From Craterostigma plantagineum (taxonomy: Eukaryota; Streptophyta; Magnoliopsida; Lamiales; Linderniaceae), in NCBI GenBank assembly GCA_027422505.1, contig JAPQWV010000051.1:186001-250000 (forward strand): DNA of 64,000 nucleotides. The letters run 5' to 3'. Shown here in pieces: positions 1-10,816 of this stretch. Position 1 is the stretch's first letter. Every line of letters begins with the position of its first letter. Both the position numbers and the translations under genes were made by a program. A model generated the notes under the pieces. It was not told the DNA's origin. It saw only the letters and a program-made list of their open reading frames with translations, and made no database searches.

Positions 1-730
1 ACATTCTGTATACAAGTAATGGATTGGATCGAAAGGAATAAAACGAAAATCACAAACGACACTAAAAAACAGATGAAAACTGCATAAATCTCCGCGTTAT
101 TGACTCAATAAGGTAAAATAGACCTCAATTTCTCATGGGTACCTCGAATTTATACCGATTAGTTGCAAGAAATGGGTATTATATTTTTCCTAAATCGTGT
201 AAAAAAGAAATACTTATAACATACCAAAAAATAACAAATGTCTTATTTTTAATAACAAATGTTGACTGAGAAATAACACGTCGCTGAAAGGTAATAATGC
301 CTTGTTTGTCGTAAATAACACATTCTGTATACAAGTAATGGATCGAAAGGAATGAAATGAAAATAACAAACGACACTACAAAACGGATGAAAACTGCATA
401 AATCTCCGCGTTATTGACTCAATAAGGTAAATAGACCTCAATTTCTCATGGGTACCTCTAATCTTTACCGATTAGTTGCAAGAAATGGATATTATAGTTT
501 TCCTAAATCGTGTAAAAATGAAATACTTATAACGTAGCAAAAAATAACAAATGTCTTATGCATAATAACAAATGTTTACTCATAAGTAACACATCACTGA
601 AAGGTAATAACGCCTTGTTTGTCGTCAATAACACATTCTTTGTACAAGTAATGGATCGAACGGAATAAAATGAAAATCACAAACGACACTAAAAAAGAGA
701 TGAAAACTGCATAAATCTCAGCTGTGACCG
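1..730. repeat. ~315-bp tandem repeat, block A (about 2.3 copies)
   Basis: An AT-rich unit recurs with a landmark (cattctgtatacaagtaatg) at about 3, 321 and 634, a period of 313-318 bp. Each copy also carries 'gataaaaactgcataaatct'-like and 'ctcatgggtacctcgaat' blocks. Copies differ by scattered substitutions. Short minus-strand open stretches here are by-products of the repeat and recur identically in block B. No coding signal is seen. Confidence 0.8.
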
Positions 731-2260
731 AATAAAGTTTTTCCTCCTCAATTTAAGATGGGTCTTACTAATAAAGACGAATTTTTTATGTATCGAATGA
801 ATTCGTGCTTCAACCCCCAAATCAAAAATTTCGTTCAGAAATCGATTCAGTATCGACTTCAACGGCCGAAAAAGGTAAACGCGACTGAATAAGATAAAAT
901 CGAATCAAACGAGTCTTAATATTAAAAGAAAAAAGTAAGTCGGTAACCATGAAATTGAGAAAATTTAGCTTTCTCTAAGACTAAAACGTTTTTTAAGCGA
1001 GTAACAGTTTACCCAACAAATTTAACACATATACATGTAAAAAAAACACTTCATTGAGAATATTCTAGAAGGTTCTGGACCGTCAGAGAATTTAACAGAA
1101 TTGTCAGAGAATATTTACAGGACTTTCTCAAAATTGTGCTACATTAATCGGAAATAATAACACATGTTAGGTAAAAAGACAACACGAAGTCAACTAATAA
1201 CACATTGATCAATATTGATACCTCATAAATGTTGTTCAGTACCACGTCATAACTTGATTAATTCGTACAAAAATACACTTTTATTTTGGATGTATAATAT
1301 GGATGTTCATGTAAATATATAATTTGATGAAGTTTAATCACCACATTCCTTTAAAAGACACATTAGGCGAACTTTGATGTCAATAGACGAATGTTGATCT
1401 CAATAGATATATAAACATATAGTCCTCCATTGCAAAACATAGACTATCACCTCTTTCAATGGAACATAACATTATGAATTGCACCACAAAAATGTTCAAA
1501 CATCAACATTAAAATACTAATAACATTTATAGACAACAAACACAAAATACTAAGCTCAAAACCTAAATCCGAGGCCCGAAACCCTAAACCCTAAACCCCG
1601 AACCCCAAAATTTTTTAAGGTTGTATCTTATACTGCACAAGTCGTGGATCGTTCTCCCAAAATTTCATGTCGTAAGCCCTTAATCTTAACCTCGAACCCG
1701 TAAGTCCTAAACCCCAAAAACTACCCAAAAGTCCTAGCGCATAGACGATAACAAATTATCCAGAAACCCTAGTGCATAGACGGCAATTTTATAACAAATA
1801 ACACTCTATTGATAACAATTAAACCCTTATGGGTACCACATTAAACTGTTCAGAAATTTTTTAAATATCCCGCCAGAACAGTTCAGAAATTCTACGGTGG
1901 CACGAGAAACTCTGAAAAACAAACAATGGACCCAATACGGTGGCGAGATGAAAAACAAACTGTGGGTCTCTCGAATCTACGCGTATTACCTTCAATTTCA
2001 ACTAGAAACATGCTTCGATCTACACATATTTTTATTGTTTGCGTCGACGAAATTTTAAGATTCCGTCCCGACACCGTCGCGCTCGTGAGATCCGCAACAG
2101 AGAAATCAATATTAATTTATAAATGGGTTTAACCAAGGCAACTATCGATATTATTAAATTTGATAAACCCAAATCAAAGAAATTGCTAAGATTGCAGTTG
2201 CTATGACAATGATATGTTGAAATTATCGTCAATTTCATATGAATGTTGATAAGTTTCACA
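731..2260. other. Unassigned spacer between repeat blocks; short telomere-like motif
   Basis: No convincing gene. About 1.5 kb separates the two blocks of the 315-bp repeat and may be an insertion into the array. At about 1579-1600 there are two to three CCCTAAA-like units, resembling the plant telomere repeat but too short to be a telomeric tract. A small open stretch at 1926-2132 shows no family features. Confidence 0.5.
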
Positions 2261-2830
2261 AAAATAACAAATGTCTTCAGGACAATAACAAATGTTGACT
2301 CAGAAATAACACATCGCTGAAAAGTAACGCTTTGTTTGTCGTAAATAACACATTCTGTATACAAATAATGGATCGGGATAAAAAGAGCGAAAATCACAAA
2401 CGACACTAAAAACAGATGAAAACTGCATAAATCACGTCGTTATGACTCAATAATGTAAAATAGACCTCAATTTCTCATGGGTACCTCGAATTTATACCGA
2501 TTAGTTGCAAGAAACGAATATTATATTTTCCCTAAATCTTGTAAAAAAGAAATACTTATAACATAGCGAAAAATAACAAATGTCTTATGGTTAATAACAA
2601 ACGTTGACTTAGAAGTAACACATCCCTGAAAGGTAATAACGCCTTGTCTGTCATAAATAACACATTCTGTATACAAGTAATGTATCGAAAGGAATAAAAC
2701 GAAAATCACAAACGACACTTAAAAACAGATGAAAATTGCATAAATCTCCGCATTATTGACCCAATAAGGTAAAATAGAACTCAATTTCTAATGGGTACCT
2801 CGAATTTATATCGAAACCATTATGTTCTCG
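2261..2830. repeat. ~315-bp tandem repeat, block B (about 1.8 copies)
   Basis: Same unit as at 1-730. The landmark occurs at about 2351 and 2665 (314 bp apart), with the same 'ctcatgggtacctcgaat' block at about 2478. The copies are as diverged from block A as block A copies are from each other, which fits one array split by later insertion. Confidence 0.8.
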
Positions 2831-3176
2831 AATTTGCACCCTAATTATACAAGTAAATTCTACCTCGTGCATCGTCAATATCATAATATCCAACATGACA
2901 AGTCGAATCAGTTGGATGGGGCAATCGAATTTTTTTAGCTTGATTCAGTGTAAGAAAAATGAGTTGATCGTTAAATGGAAAAAAATTCTGTTGATAACGT
3001 TTTACAGTAGCAAAGTAACACAATATTGTTAAAAAATTAAGGTAACTGTTTTCTAAAGTAACAATATGTTGTAACAGTGTAACATATAATGAGGTAAAAG
3101 TAACGCTTCATATAAGACCAAAAGAACATGTCGTGAGTTCCGCTGGAAAAAAAAGCAAATGGTATTTTCGTCAATC
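2831..3176. other. Gene-free stretch
   Basis: AT-rich sequence between the tandem repeat and the solo LTR. I see no gene, RNA or repeat signature here beyond short poly-A/T runs. Confidence 0.5.
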
Positions 3177-3181
3177 TATTT

Positions 3182-3758
3182 TGTTAGAAAAGTAGCGTTG
3201 AGCCGGATATTTCTCTAGAATCGCGTTTGGAGTTCACTTTCCAAAGACAATATTTCGTCCCGGGATAAGACTAGAGATCAACTTGTTATATCGCTCGTAA
3301 ATTCAATGTTCTGTGTCGAGTGTCTCTGCGTTTATTTATAACCCAAGTTTCGACCGGTTATGTCTGTTCGTAATAGACATAATCCTTTCAAGGATGGTGT
3401 CTGTTTGAGAACAGATATTTCCTTTGAAGCCAAGTACCTATTCGGGTATACATCCTTTCGGACGAAGAGGTTTCGGGTATACATCATTTCAGGCATGCAC
3501 ACCTTTTGGGTGTGTACGCACCGTTTCGGGACGGGGCGCTGCCCCGCACCCCGCAGGGGCGTTGCCCCTTGACCCCACCTGCTGAGTGGCCAGCGGGACC
3601 GCCACTAGGGGCGCTGCCCCTAGTACCCTGCAAGGGGGCGCAGCCCCCTCGACCCCTGCTTCGCTTTGGGTTCTGACATAAAGCGTTCTCCGAGCGTGCA
3701 CTCCGCACCTCCTAACCCGGATACATTTTACGTCCCAATTACACTAAAATATATAACA
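3182..3758 (-). mobile_element. Solo LTR, family S (577 bp) with perfect 5-bp TSD
   Basis: The sequence begins TGTTAG and ends TATAACA (tg...ca ends) and is flanked on both sides by TATTT (3177-3181 and 3759-3763). A second copy of the same LTR, in the opposite orientation, lies at 51100-51550. No internal domain is present, so this is a solo LTR left by LTR-LTR recombination. In minus orientation a TATA-like box lies at about 3331-3342. About 140 bp (3530-3670) are strikingly GC-rich with several palindromes of the type ggggcgctgcccc. Open frames in this GC-rich block are not genes. Confidence 0.85.
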
Positions 3759-3763
3759 TATTT

Positions 3764-3933
3764 TTGGGTCCTTTACTCGATTTTTACAAAAAGTAGGTCT
3801 CTTAAACTTATTCATTTTCCGACAGGGTCTGACGGATAAATGGAAACTTTAGGGGGGGCTGAACATGAATCTTCCCTAAAAAAATTATCAGTTCAGTACC
3901 CAGTCGGAATTTTTTATCTATAGATTCTAGTTG
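3764..3933. other. Gene-free spacer
   Basis: Short AT-rich interval between the solo LTR and the following inverted-repeat element. Nothing recognisable. Confidence 0.4.
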
Positions 3934-4200
3934 ACTAAAGTTTTTACACATAGATACCCGTTTGTTGAACGTACCATTTGCCATCATTTTACGTACCTTT
4001 TATATGTATATTACCAACCATATCATGTAAGAATGGCGTTAGCTTGTTGTGGTACCTAATTCCTAAAATACTGTTTGATATCTATGTAAGAATGTCGTAC
4101 AATTTTATGTATCATGTATCATAATACGTTTTTTTTTTACCATACCTAAATTTTTATATGATGTACCTTCGACCAAGCGGGTAATGTGTAAAAACTTTAT
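3934..4200. mobile_element. Short inverted-repeat element (MITE), Mutator-like ends
   Basis: The left end (actaaagtttttacacatag..., 3934-3964) is the reverse complement of the right end (...gtgtaaaaactttat, 4174-4200) over about 27 bp with a few mismatches. The interior carries several GTACC motifs. The left end resembles 61135-61160 at the border of the Mutator-like element near the window's end, so both may share a family. A TSD is not clear. Confidence 0.5.
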
Positions 4201-4488
4201 TCTATTAAGTACATATATATAAAAAAAATGTTGAATGGGTAATTTTTTTCACTTTTGTTATTTGTGTATAATTCTCCAAATAAAATATTAGCTAAAGCAG
4301 GGTCACGAGTCGAGCCTAGTTGCACCCTTGATTATCGTGTGTTTGACTAGGGTCGAAGTATTAATTGTTTTTTATATTACTGTCAACATCTCATGTTATA
4401 TAGAATAGAAATGTAGGCGCACTTTAATTCTGAAACATGTCCAATATAATAAATTACAATAAATAAATAAAATACAAAAAATAAACCA

Positions 4489-4734
4489 CCCATTATCCCA
4501 TGTTTATATACAATAACTACCCACTCAAAATATATAGTTTAATATTTCTATCATCACATAATAATTATATATTTAAAAAACTTCACTATTCGCATCTCTC
4601 CCATTATTCCATGTTTATATACAATAACTACCCAATCAAAATATATAGTTTAATATTTCTATCATCACATAATAATTATATATATTTAATACCGTGTATT
4701 GCACGGGTAAAAAACTTCACTATTTGCATCTCTC
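4489..4734. repeat. Tandem duplication of ~112 bp with CCCGTGCA-type hairpin
   Basis: Two adjacent copies (4489-4599 and 4600-4734) share 'ccatgtttatatacaataac' and the following AT-rich stretch. The second carries a hairpin at 4691-4708 (accgtgtattgcacgggt), the kind of structure found just inside the 3' end of plant Helitrons. A related sequence occurs at 44145-44180, after another such hairpin. Confidence 0.55.
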
Positions 4735-4850
4735 TGACCTAATTTCACCATAAAGTATTATTAAACTGGCTAAATAAACTGTAAAGAATACATATGGATT
4801 TTAAATGAGACACGTGCATGCGTTTTAAATCAAAGTACCTACAATTAGGG
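4718..4850. repeat. Dispersed repeat R, copy 1
   Basis: Begins near 'catctctctgacctaatttc' and runs to 'caaagtacctacaat'. Two further copies lie at 7430-7560 and 7589-7725, sharing 'attaaactggctaaataaac' and 'gcatgcgttttaaatcaaa'. No coding potential. Confidence 0.65.
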
Positions 4851-5310
4851 TTGCAAACGAATCGAATCGAGTCGAATACCGCAATATTCTATTCGTATTC
4901 GGATGACAATCGAATACGAATATTCGAATATTTAATCGAATCATAAAATTTTTCTTATTCGAATCCGAATATTTTCTCGAATATTCGAATCGAATATCGA
5001 ATAGTCATATTAAAGTCATTTTTGCTTATTTTATTTAATAAAATATAAACAATATTATATATAAAATATATATTGAATTATAATAATTTATATTTACACA
5101 TATATTGAATAATAATATATTATGTTTAAATGTTTTATTGAGTTATGATATATTATTATATGTCAATATATATTACTTATACTATAAGTTTAAGTTAAAT
5201 TATTCGTATCGAATAATTCTATTAATTTTCGAATCGAATATTGTGATTTCATACTCGTATTCGGATATTTCTCGAATCAAAAACAATATTCTTGGTCGGA
5301 TTTCATATTG
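4851..5310. repeat. TATTCGAAT-rich repeat element
   Basis: The two ends (about 4855-4990 and 5200-5290) are dense in cgaatattcgaat-type palindromic motifs, and the middle is plain AT-rich DNA. The layout resembles small hAT-like non-autonomous elements with sub-terminal motif clusters, but I could not fix ends or a TSD. Confidence 0.35.
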
Positions 5311-5467
5311 TTGATAATAGAAACGTTAGTTTTTAACGGAAGTTAGGATATCATCAAACAACATCTATACTTCTACTTTTTTTTATATTTATGTTTACTA
5401 ATAGAACGTTATTTTTTAACTGAAATTAGGATTAAGGCAAAAAATTGTCGATAATAAAAGGTATAAG

Positions 5468-5640
5468 GACGAAATTTGTAACCTCAAATAATATATGGAC
5501 GAAAATTGCACGGAGAGTAAAATACGAGGACGAAAATTATAACATCAAATACTGTAGGGACGAAAAATGGAGGGACAGTAAAATATGAGGACGAAAATTA
5601 TAACCTCAAATAAAATAGGGACGAAAACTGCACGAGCATA
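5468..5640. repeat. Minisatellite, ~60-bp unit x 3
   Basis: Three consecutive units begin 'ggacgaaaattataacctca' (about 5468, 5529, 5589). Each contains a second 'gggacgaaaa' and an 'agtaaaatatgag' tail. No coding potential. Confidence 0.7.
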
Positions 5641-5871
5641 TGATTTTTCCAGAAGAAGATCTCAATTAATTCGGCTCTGAAAATTGTTGGCCTATCTCAT
5701 GCTCACCATTTGTTCCACCTAACGCTTCTGTGGTCCATGCTAAATAAATTTGCAAACTTTTTCTAATTGAAGCGAATTTCCCAAATTAGTTAAAACTGCA
5801 ACCTTTTCTAATTCTCCCACCTAAGAAAGGAATTTCCCAAATTAGTGCAGCTTTTCTTATTCAAGGACGAC
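5641..5871. other. Upstream-region remnant of the receptor-like gene family
   Basis: Blocks such as 'gaatttcccaaattagttaa' recur at about 7940-7970 and 15385-15460, upstream of receptor-gene 5' fragments. This looks like duplicated promoter-side sequence. No gene. Confidence 0.45.
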
Positions 5872-6451
5872 CAGGGTTGTTAAGACCGGACCGGACCGGC
5901 CGGTTCCGGCCGGTTCTGACCGGACCGGTCAAAAATTCGGTCCGGTTCCGGTCCGGTCTTTTTTTTTTTAATTTAAAAATAATAAAAAATATTTGTTTAA
6001 ATAAAGTATACAAAATAAAAAACCAATAAATTAGTTTGGTCTAGTGGTTAAGTTATGAGTATTTTACTTAATAGGTTTGGGTTTGAATCCACCCAACACT
6101 CTAATTTTAATATTTTATAATTAACCTATTAGCTCACTATTTTATTTTTATTCAAATTTGACCCCAACTCATAGATTTAATACTTGACACACGATTAATT
6201 TATAACAACCCACGGCAATTTACTTTTATTTAATTTTACCTCTTGATTTATATAATTATAGCTTGAAAAAAGTTCATTAAAACATGTATGTTTTTCATAT
6301 TATTGATTGATTCATATATAAAATGTATATTTATCATATTTAAGATACCTGTTTTACTCCGGTTTGATTCCGGTTCTATAGCGGTTAAACCACTAAACCT
6401 TAAACCATTAAAATTTTCGGTCCGGTTCGAAAACCCGATTTCAGAACCTCG
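5872..6451. mobile_element. hAT-like non-autonomous element with 8-bp TSD
   Basis: Flanked by AGGACGAC on both sides (5864-5871 and 6452-6459). The left end CAGGGTTGTTAAG and the complement of the right end CGAGGTTCTGAA are imperfect inverted repeats, and CA-G-GG-type ends plus an 8-bp TSD are typical of hAT elements. Sub-terminal regions are packed with ccggttccggcc-type motifs. There is no transposase; it would depend on one in trans. It has inserted into receptor-gene upstream sequence. Confidence 0.7.
6028..6100 (+). other. tRNA-like segment inside the hAT-like element
   Basis: A box-A-like stretch (tggtctagtggttaag) is followed about 30 bp later by a box-B-like ggtttgaatcc, as in RNA polymerase III internal promoters. 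It lacks a convincing cloverleaf, so it is probably a SINE- or tRNA-derived scrap rather than a tRNA gene. Confidence 0.35.
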
Positions 6452-6559
6452 AGGACGACAAAAGTCTTTGTTGCTCTGTGGCTTCTGCAGAACGTACTGA
6501 CAAGTCAAAAAGCAGTTGGTAAGTGTTTCCATCGTGTCTAACTGAAACTTTTCTTATTC

Positions 6560-6835
6560 TGTAAGACTTTTACAACGGCACAAACATCATCTCCTCAACT
6601 TTTACTCATTTTTCGTCGGTGTATTTTGCGTGTAGCCTTTCTTTTCCAATCTTATTCAGGATTCATATCAAGAAAATCTACAGAAAAATAAAAGAAATGT
6701 CGAGAAGCTCGGGTTATATCAGCCTTGGAATTTTGCTTTTCATGCTTCACTTTGAGGCCATCACTTGGAATTTTGCATGTAACCCTCGGACGACGCTTAT
6801 CCTCATCTATTTAATTTGCGTCTTTTATCTCTGAT
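6560..6835 (+). pseudogene. 5' fragment of an LRR receptor-like protein gene
   Basis: An ATG at 6697 opens a short frame reading MSRSSGYISLGILLFMLHF..., a hydrophobic signal-peptide-like start, which ends in a stop at 6834 without any LRR. The 130 bp upstream and the signal-peptide region match 15530-15720, the start of the large receptor-like pseudogene (shared 'tcttattcag', 'aaatctacagaaaaa', 'cttggaattttgcttttcat'). It is a detached promoter plus exon start from the same family. It encodes no ligand-binding or membrane domain. Confidence 0.6.
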
Positions 6836-7055
6836 CACGTCATCAAAACTATAAAAATTCGTTTAATCTAAATTAGAATTAGGAATATTTTCTTAGAACT
6901 AATCGAGCTGTCTTCGTGGATCGATACTCGGACTCCGTTCGTTTTACTACTTGCACGACCTACTACACTTGCTAGTATTTAAGCGTGTCAATTTTTGTTA
7001 TTAATACAAGGGAAAAAAATAAATATATTTTAAAGAACTAAAAATAATCAAATAC
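6836..7055. other. Gene-free spacer
   Basis: AT-rich interval between the receptor-gene fragment and the foldback element. Nothing recognisable. Confidence 0.4.
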
Positions 7056-7064
7056 AAAAGCTTC

Positions 7065-7428
7065 CAGTTGAGATCCTCTATTCCACTCCGTATTCCAACG
7101 AACGAAAATCGTTACACCTCCCCCCCGACAAGTGTTAAAACACACGTAAACATCATTACACCTATGAATTTCATTACAACAAGTGTTTAAACAAAAAAAA
7201 CCTCGTTATTACGTATTTTTCTATTTTAATATATAATACGATTTTTTCTACTCCATATTAGAAAAATAAGTAATAATCAGTTTTTTTTGTTTAAACACTT
7301 GTTGTAATAAATTCATAGGTGTAATGATATTTACGTGTGTTTTAACACTTGTCGGGGGGAGGTGTAACGATTTTCGTTCGTTGGAATACGGAGTGGAATA
7401 CAGAAAGTGGAATAGAGGATCTCAACCG
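7065..7428. mobile_element. Foldback MITE with 9-bp TSD (Mutator-like)
   Basis: Nearly the whole 364-bp element is one inverted repeat: 7065-7201 pairs with 7286-7428, starting cagttgagatcctctattcc. The right arm carries a 14-bp internal duplication. AAAAGCTTC flanks both sides (7056-7064 and 7429-7437). A 9-bp TSD with long terminal inverted repeats points to a Mutator-like non-autonomous element. It has inserted into dispersed repeat R. Confidence 0.8.
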
Positions 7429-7429
7429 A

Positions 7430-7560
7430 AAAGCTTCACTATGCACATCTTTCTGACCAAATTTCACCACAAAGTATTTATTAAACTGGCTAAATAAACT
7501 GTAAAGAATACATATGAATTCATAAGACACGCGCATGCGTTTTAAATCAAATTTAATATA
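7430..7560. repeat. Dispersed repeat R, copy 2
   Basis: Carries 'attaaactggctaaataaac' and 'gcatgcgttttaaatcaaa' as in copies 1 and 3. Its left part is cut by the foldback MITE. Confidence 0.65.
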
Positions 7561-7588
7561 TTTTAAAGAACTAAAAATAAATCAATAC

Positions 7589-7725
7589 AAAAACTTAACT
7601 ATTCACATCTTTCTGACCTAATTTCACCACATAGTATTATTAAACTGGCTAAATAAACTGTAAAGAATGCATATGAATGCTAAATGAGACAAGCGCATGC
7701 GTTTTAAATCAAAGTACCTACAATA
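7589..7725. repeat. Dispersed repeat R, copy 3
   Basis: Starts near 'attcacatctttctgaccta' and runs to 'caaagtacctacaat'. It is the closest match to copy 1. Confidence 0.65.
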
Positions 7726-7739
7726 TGATTGATCAATAA

Positions 7740-8600
7740 ATCAATTCCAAGTGTCTTCGTTGATAGCTTCATATAAAGAAAAGACAAAATGAACGAAGAA
7801 CCAACAGCTACACTTTCAAATTGTAATACAACTAGCAGGCAAGTGTAATAACTCAATTATTGCTGAACTATAATTCTCAACTTCTTCTATAATCGAGATG
7901 GTCCATGCTAAATCAGTTTGCAACTTTTTTTCTAATTGAAGGGAATTTCCCAAATTAGTTAAAACTGCTACTTTTCTTATTCACGGACGAAAAGAACGAC
8001 ATATTTCAACAATTTTTCATTTATTGTTCTTGTTTTCACAGACGTGCTACTTTTTCTTCTTCCTTTACAAAATTTACTGACCATCAATAATTTTTCTTCA
8101 CCATAAAGGAAACCTCGAGCTTCAGCTGCAACAAAGAGCTATTGAGTTCAATTTTATAATCCAAAAGCATCAGAATATGCGGTAATAAATACAACTTGTC
8201 GAGATTTTCTTACAGATCTTCTTGGCGTTGATATGTCCCCTTCACAAGGTACATTCTTGCTTATCAACCTCTATGAGAAATGCTGTTAGCTCCATTCAAT
8301 CGATCCCTGGTATTTTTTTTTTTTAACTCTTCATATGAGGATCATCATTAACTATAGCTGCTTTTGAATCTGTGAACGCTCGTTGATTTCAGCTGCAGAA
8401 ACCAAAAGGCATAAGTTACCCATCAACAACAGCATATGATAAAGCGACTCCTTGGAAATAACTCTCAACTTCTCAAAGGAGCCCTCTAACCCTCAGACAA
8501 CGCTCATCGAGGCTCAATTTACCAAACAAGTCTTCCAACGTCTGTCCAAATTTCGTGTTTCAGGCAGCTGTTCCTAAGGTACACTAAAGTTTTCTCTCGC
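7740..8600 (+). other. Receptor-gene upstream remnant and possible exon scraps
   Basis: The part at about 7900-7990 repeats the 'gaatttcccaaattagttaa' block found upstream of receptor-gene fragments, and about 8488-8505 resembles 6780-6800. A stretch near 8500-8575 ends in a possible splice acceptor and donor pair around a short exon. I cannot assign it to a family. No continuous coding frame. Confidence 0.3.
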
Positions 8601-9234
8601 TTTCGTTGTTTTATTTACTCGAGTATGGGCTTCTATTTGGTGTGAATTGCTCGAAATCTATTTGAAAAGCAAACTACTTGAACCATTTTACTTTTATATA
8701 TCTGCAGTTCCTTCACTGATGCATGTTTTTCTGCATTGCATATTATGTGTTGTTTCTGTGAGAAGTTTTGATGTATCACTGTCAAAGTTTTATGAGAAGC
8801 GCATGCTTGATTTTGACATTTTTGTAAGCATACACAATATGACTTTGGTCTTTTCTCTTTCTCTCTTTATATTTGTAATATAGGTGTTATATTAGTTCGT
8901 CTCGATTATGGTCCTATTACACTTACAAAATGTTTTGTAGATCTCATAATGTTGCCCGTTAAAGATATGTCATCAATTAGTTCCTTAATCATATGATTAA
9001 TTCAATGGTTAGTGTCCTAATTGTTTTATTTTAGCTAATCTGATGAGATTTAAGAATCTCCAAGATCAATGCCATGTTCGTTGAAGCGGAGAAATACGAA
9101 GGTGTCAGTGTAACATTTGAAATTTTGATGTATTTATTTATATATGTGAATGTGATAGTTACCGTATAATAGCTAAGAAATCAAAATGTGCAAGTTAAAC
9201 AACATTAGAAAAAATCATTAAGGTTCACATTAAA
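8601..9234. other. Gene-free stretch
   Basis: AT-rich with short open stretches only. No family features are seen before Copia-1. Confidence 0.5.
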
Positions 9235-9701
9235 TGTCAGAATTAGCTCAAATTTGACCAATCAAGTTAACAAATCAAAAGAGAACTTTGAACGTACAAG
9301 CTATGCCAATTTCTGCTTTTCACATTTCATTGAGGTAAGGCATGACGTGATGATTTTTTGTCCTCATACTTAAACTTTCCTCTATAAATAGATAACGAGG
9401 GAGCTGCATAAATTATCCCACACAGATAGAGAAGATACGTAAGAGAGAAATAAATAAATAGAGAGTTTGTCGGTATTTTTCTCCGACTATAAAGAGAGAG
9501 GTTGAGGGTTTTCTCCTTTATAAATTGAGAGGTTGTAACTCCTATATTATTCCTCTATAGTGGATTCTTCTTCCTTGCCCGTGGTTTTTACCCCGATTTG
9601 TTTGGGGGTTTTCCACGTTAAATCTCAGTGTCCACTTTTATCTTTAATTGCTCAAATACTAGCCGCAATATTATTCGACCGGGTCCGCTGCCACGCCAAC
9701 A
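9235..9701 (+). repeat. Copia-1 5' LTR
   Basis: Begins TGTCAGAATTAGC and ends GCCAACA. A TATA box (tataaata, 9383-9390) marks the likely promoter. A related but diverged solo LTR lies at 15952-16412. Confidence 0.93.
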
Positions 9702-9703
9702 AT

Positions 9704-9715
9704 TGGTATCAGAGC
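9704..9715 (+). other. Copia-1 primer-binding site
   Basis: TGGTATCAGAGC lies two bases after the 5' LTR and is complementary to the 3' end of initiator tRNA-Met, the usual primer of plant copia elements. Confidence 0.9.
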
Positions 9716-9898
9716 CTAGCTTGGGTTTTATATATTTATTTATCGTATGCTCTGTGGTTGCCACTAACGTGGACCCTCCACATCAGAAAATAATAAATAT
9801 TATACTGCCCTTGTTACGGTGACGAAAAAGTCGGTACGAGATCAATAATTATTTGTCGCAACCCCGTCGGAGGTATCGCTCACGACTGAACATAAATT

Positions 9899-10816
9899 AT
9901 GGCGGCCAAATTTGATATCGAAAAGTTCAACGGGAGAAACTTCTCACTGTGGAAATTAAAGATAAAGGCGATTTTGCGAAAAGACGGCTGTCTAGAGGCT
10001 ATAGATGGAAAACCAGCCACACTGACAGACGACAAAAAATGAAACGAGATGGACGGGAGCGCTGTCGCAAATCTTCATCTGGCACTAGCAGATGAGATAT
10101 TGTCCAGCGTCGAAGAAAAGAAAACGGCAAAGGAGATTTGGGACCATCTAACAAATCTGTACGAGCCGACGTCGTTACACAACAAAATTTTCTTGAAGAG
10201 AAAATTGTTCACCTTGAGAATGTCTGAATCTACTTCGGTGACGGAGCATCTCAACGTCTTGAATACTCTATTTTCCCAGCTAACGTCGTTGGGGTATAAA
10301 ACGGAGGATAAAGAACGTGCGGAAATTCTACTTCAAAGTCTGCCTGATTCATATGATCAACTCATCATCGACTTGACGAACAACGCAAAAGTTCTGGTCT
10401 TCAACAACCTCGCGGCCGCTATTCTCGAAGAAGAAAATCGGCGAAAGAACAAGGAGGACCAGCAAGCAAGCTCGCAACAGGTCGAAGCTTTGACGGTGAT
10501 GAGAGGGAGATCAACGGAACGTGGTTCAAGTGGGAGTCACACCCAAGGCAGGGGAAAATCAAGAAGTAAGAAGAAGGATATGAAATGCTACCACTGTGGA
10601 AAGAAGGGTCACCTGAAGAAGGATTGTTGGAGTCTGAAGAATTCCAATCCTCAAGGAAATCTGGCAAACGCGCCAGGTGGAGACGTATTGTGTAGCGAAG
10701 CAGCAATCTCAACGGAGAGCAGGAAGGCGTCCGATGAGATATGGCTTCTTGACTCGGGCGCAACTTATCATATGACCTCTCGAAGAGACTGTTCAATCAC
10801 TACGAACCTATCTTAG
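9899..10816 (+). pseudogene. gag: Copia-1 gag and start of protease (broken)
   Basis: Nucleocapsid/capsid polyprotein of the retrotransposon; it packages RNA in cytoplasmic virus-like particles. The ATG at 9899 opens MAAKFDIEKFNG..., a typical copia gag start. An in-frame TGA at 10040-10042 (codon 48) interrupts it, and the same frame then continues to 10816. A CCHC zinc knuckle (CYHCGKKGHLKKDC) lies at about 10587-10628. The protease active-site motif LLDSGA is at about 10744-10761. A one-base frameshift near 10785 throws the frame into a stop at 10814-10816. The protein continues in another frame from about 10790. Confidence 0.88.

Noticed and set aside
179..376. Recurring minus-strand frame MSFVIF... 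in the 315-bp repeat (also 2032-2406 and 2521-2718)
   Set aside because: AT-rich repeat translation with no conserved domain; the sequence drifts freely between copies.
1579..1600. Telomeric repeat array
   Set aside because: Only two to three CCCTAAA-like units; far too short for a telomere or a clear interstitial array.
3484..3708. Overlapping open frames in the GC-rich block
   Set aside because: They arise from stop-poor GC-rich palindromes inside a solo LTR; no start context or family features.
9560..9793. Open frame beginning MDSSSLPVVF, repeated at 15185
   Set aside because: Lies across LTR sequence and the primer-binding site. It repeats because LTRs repeat; not a gene.
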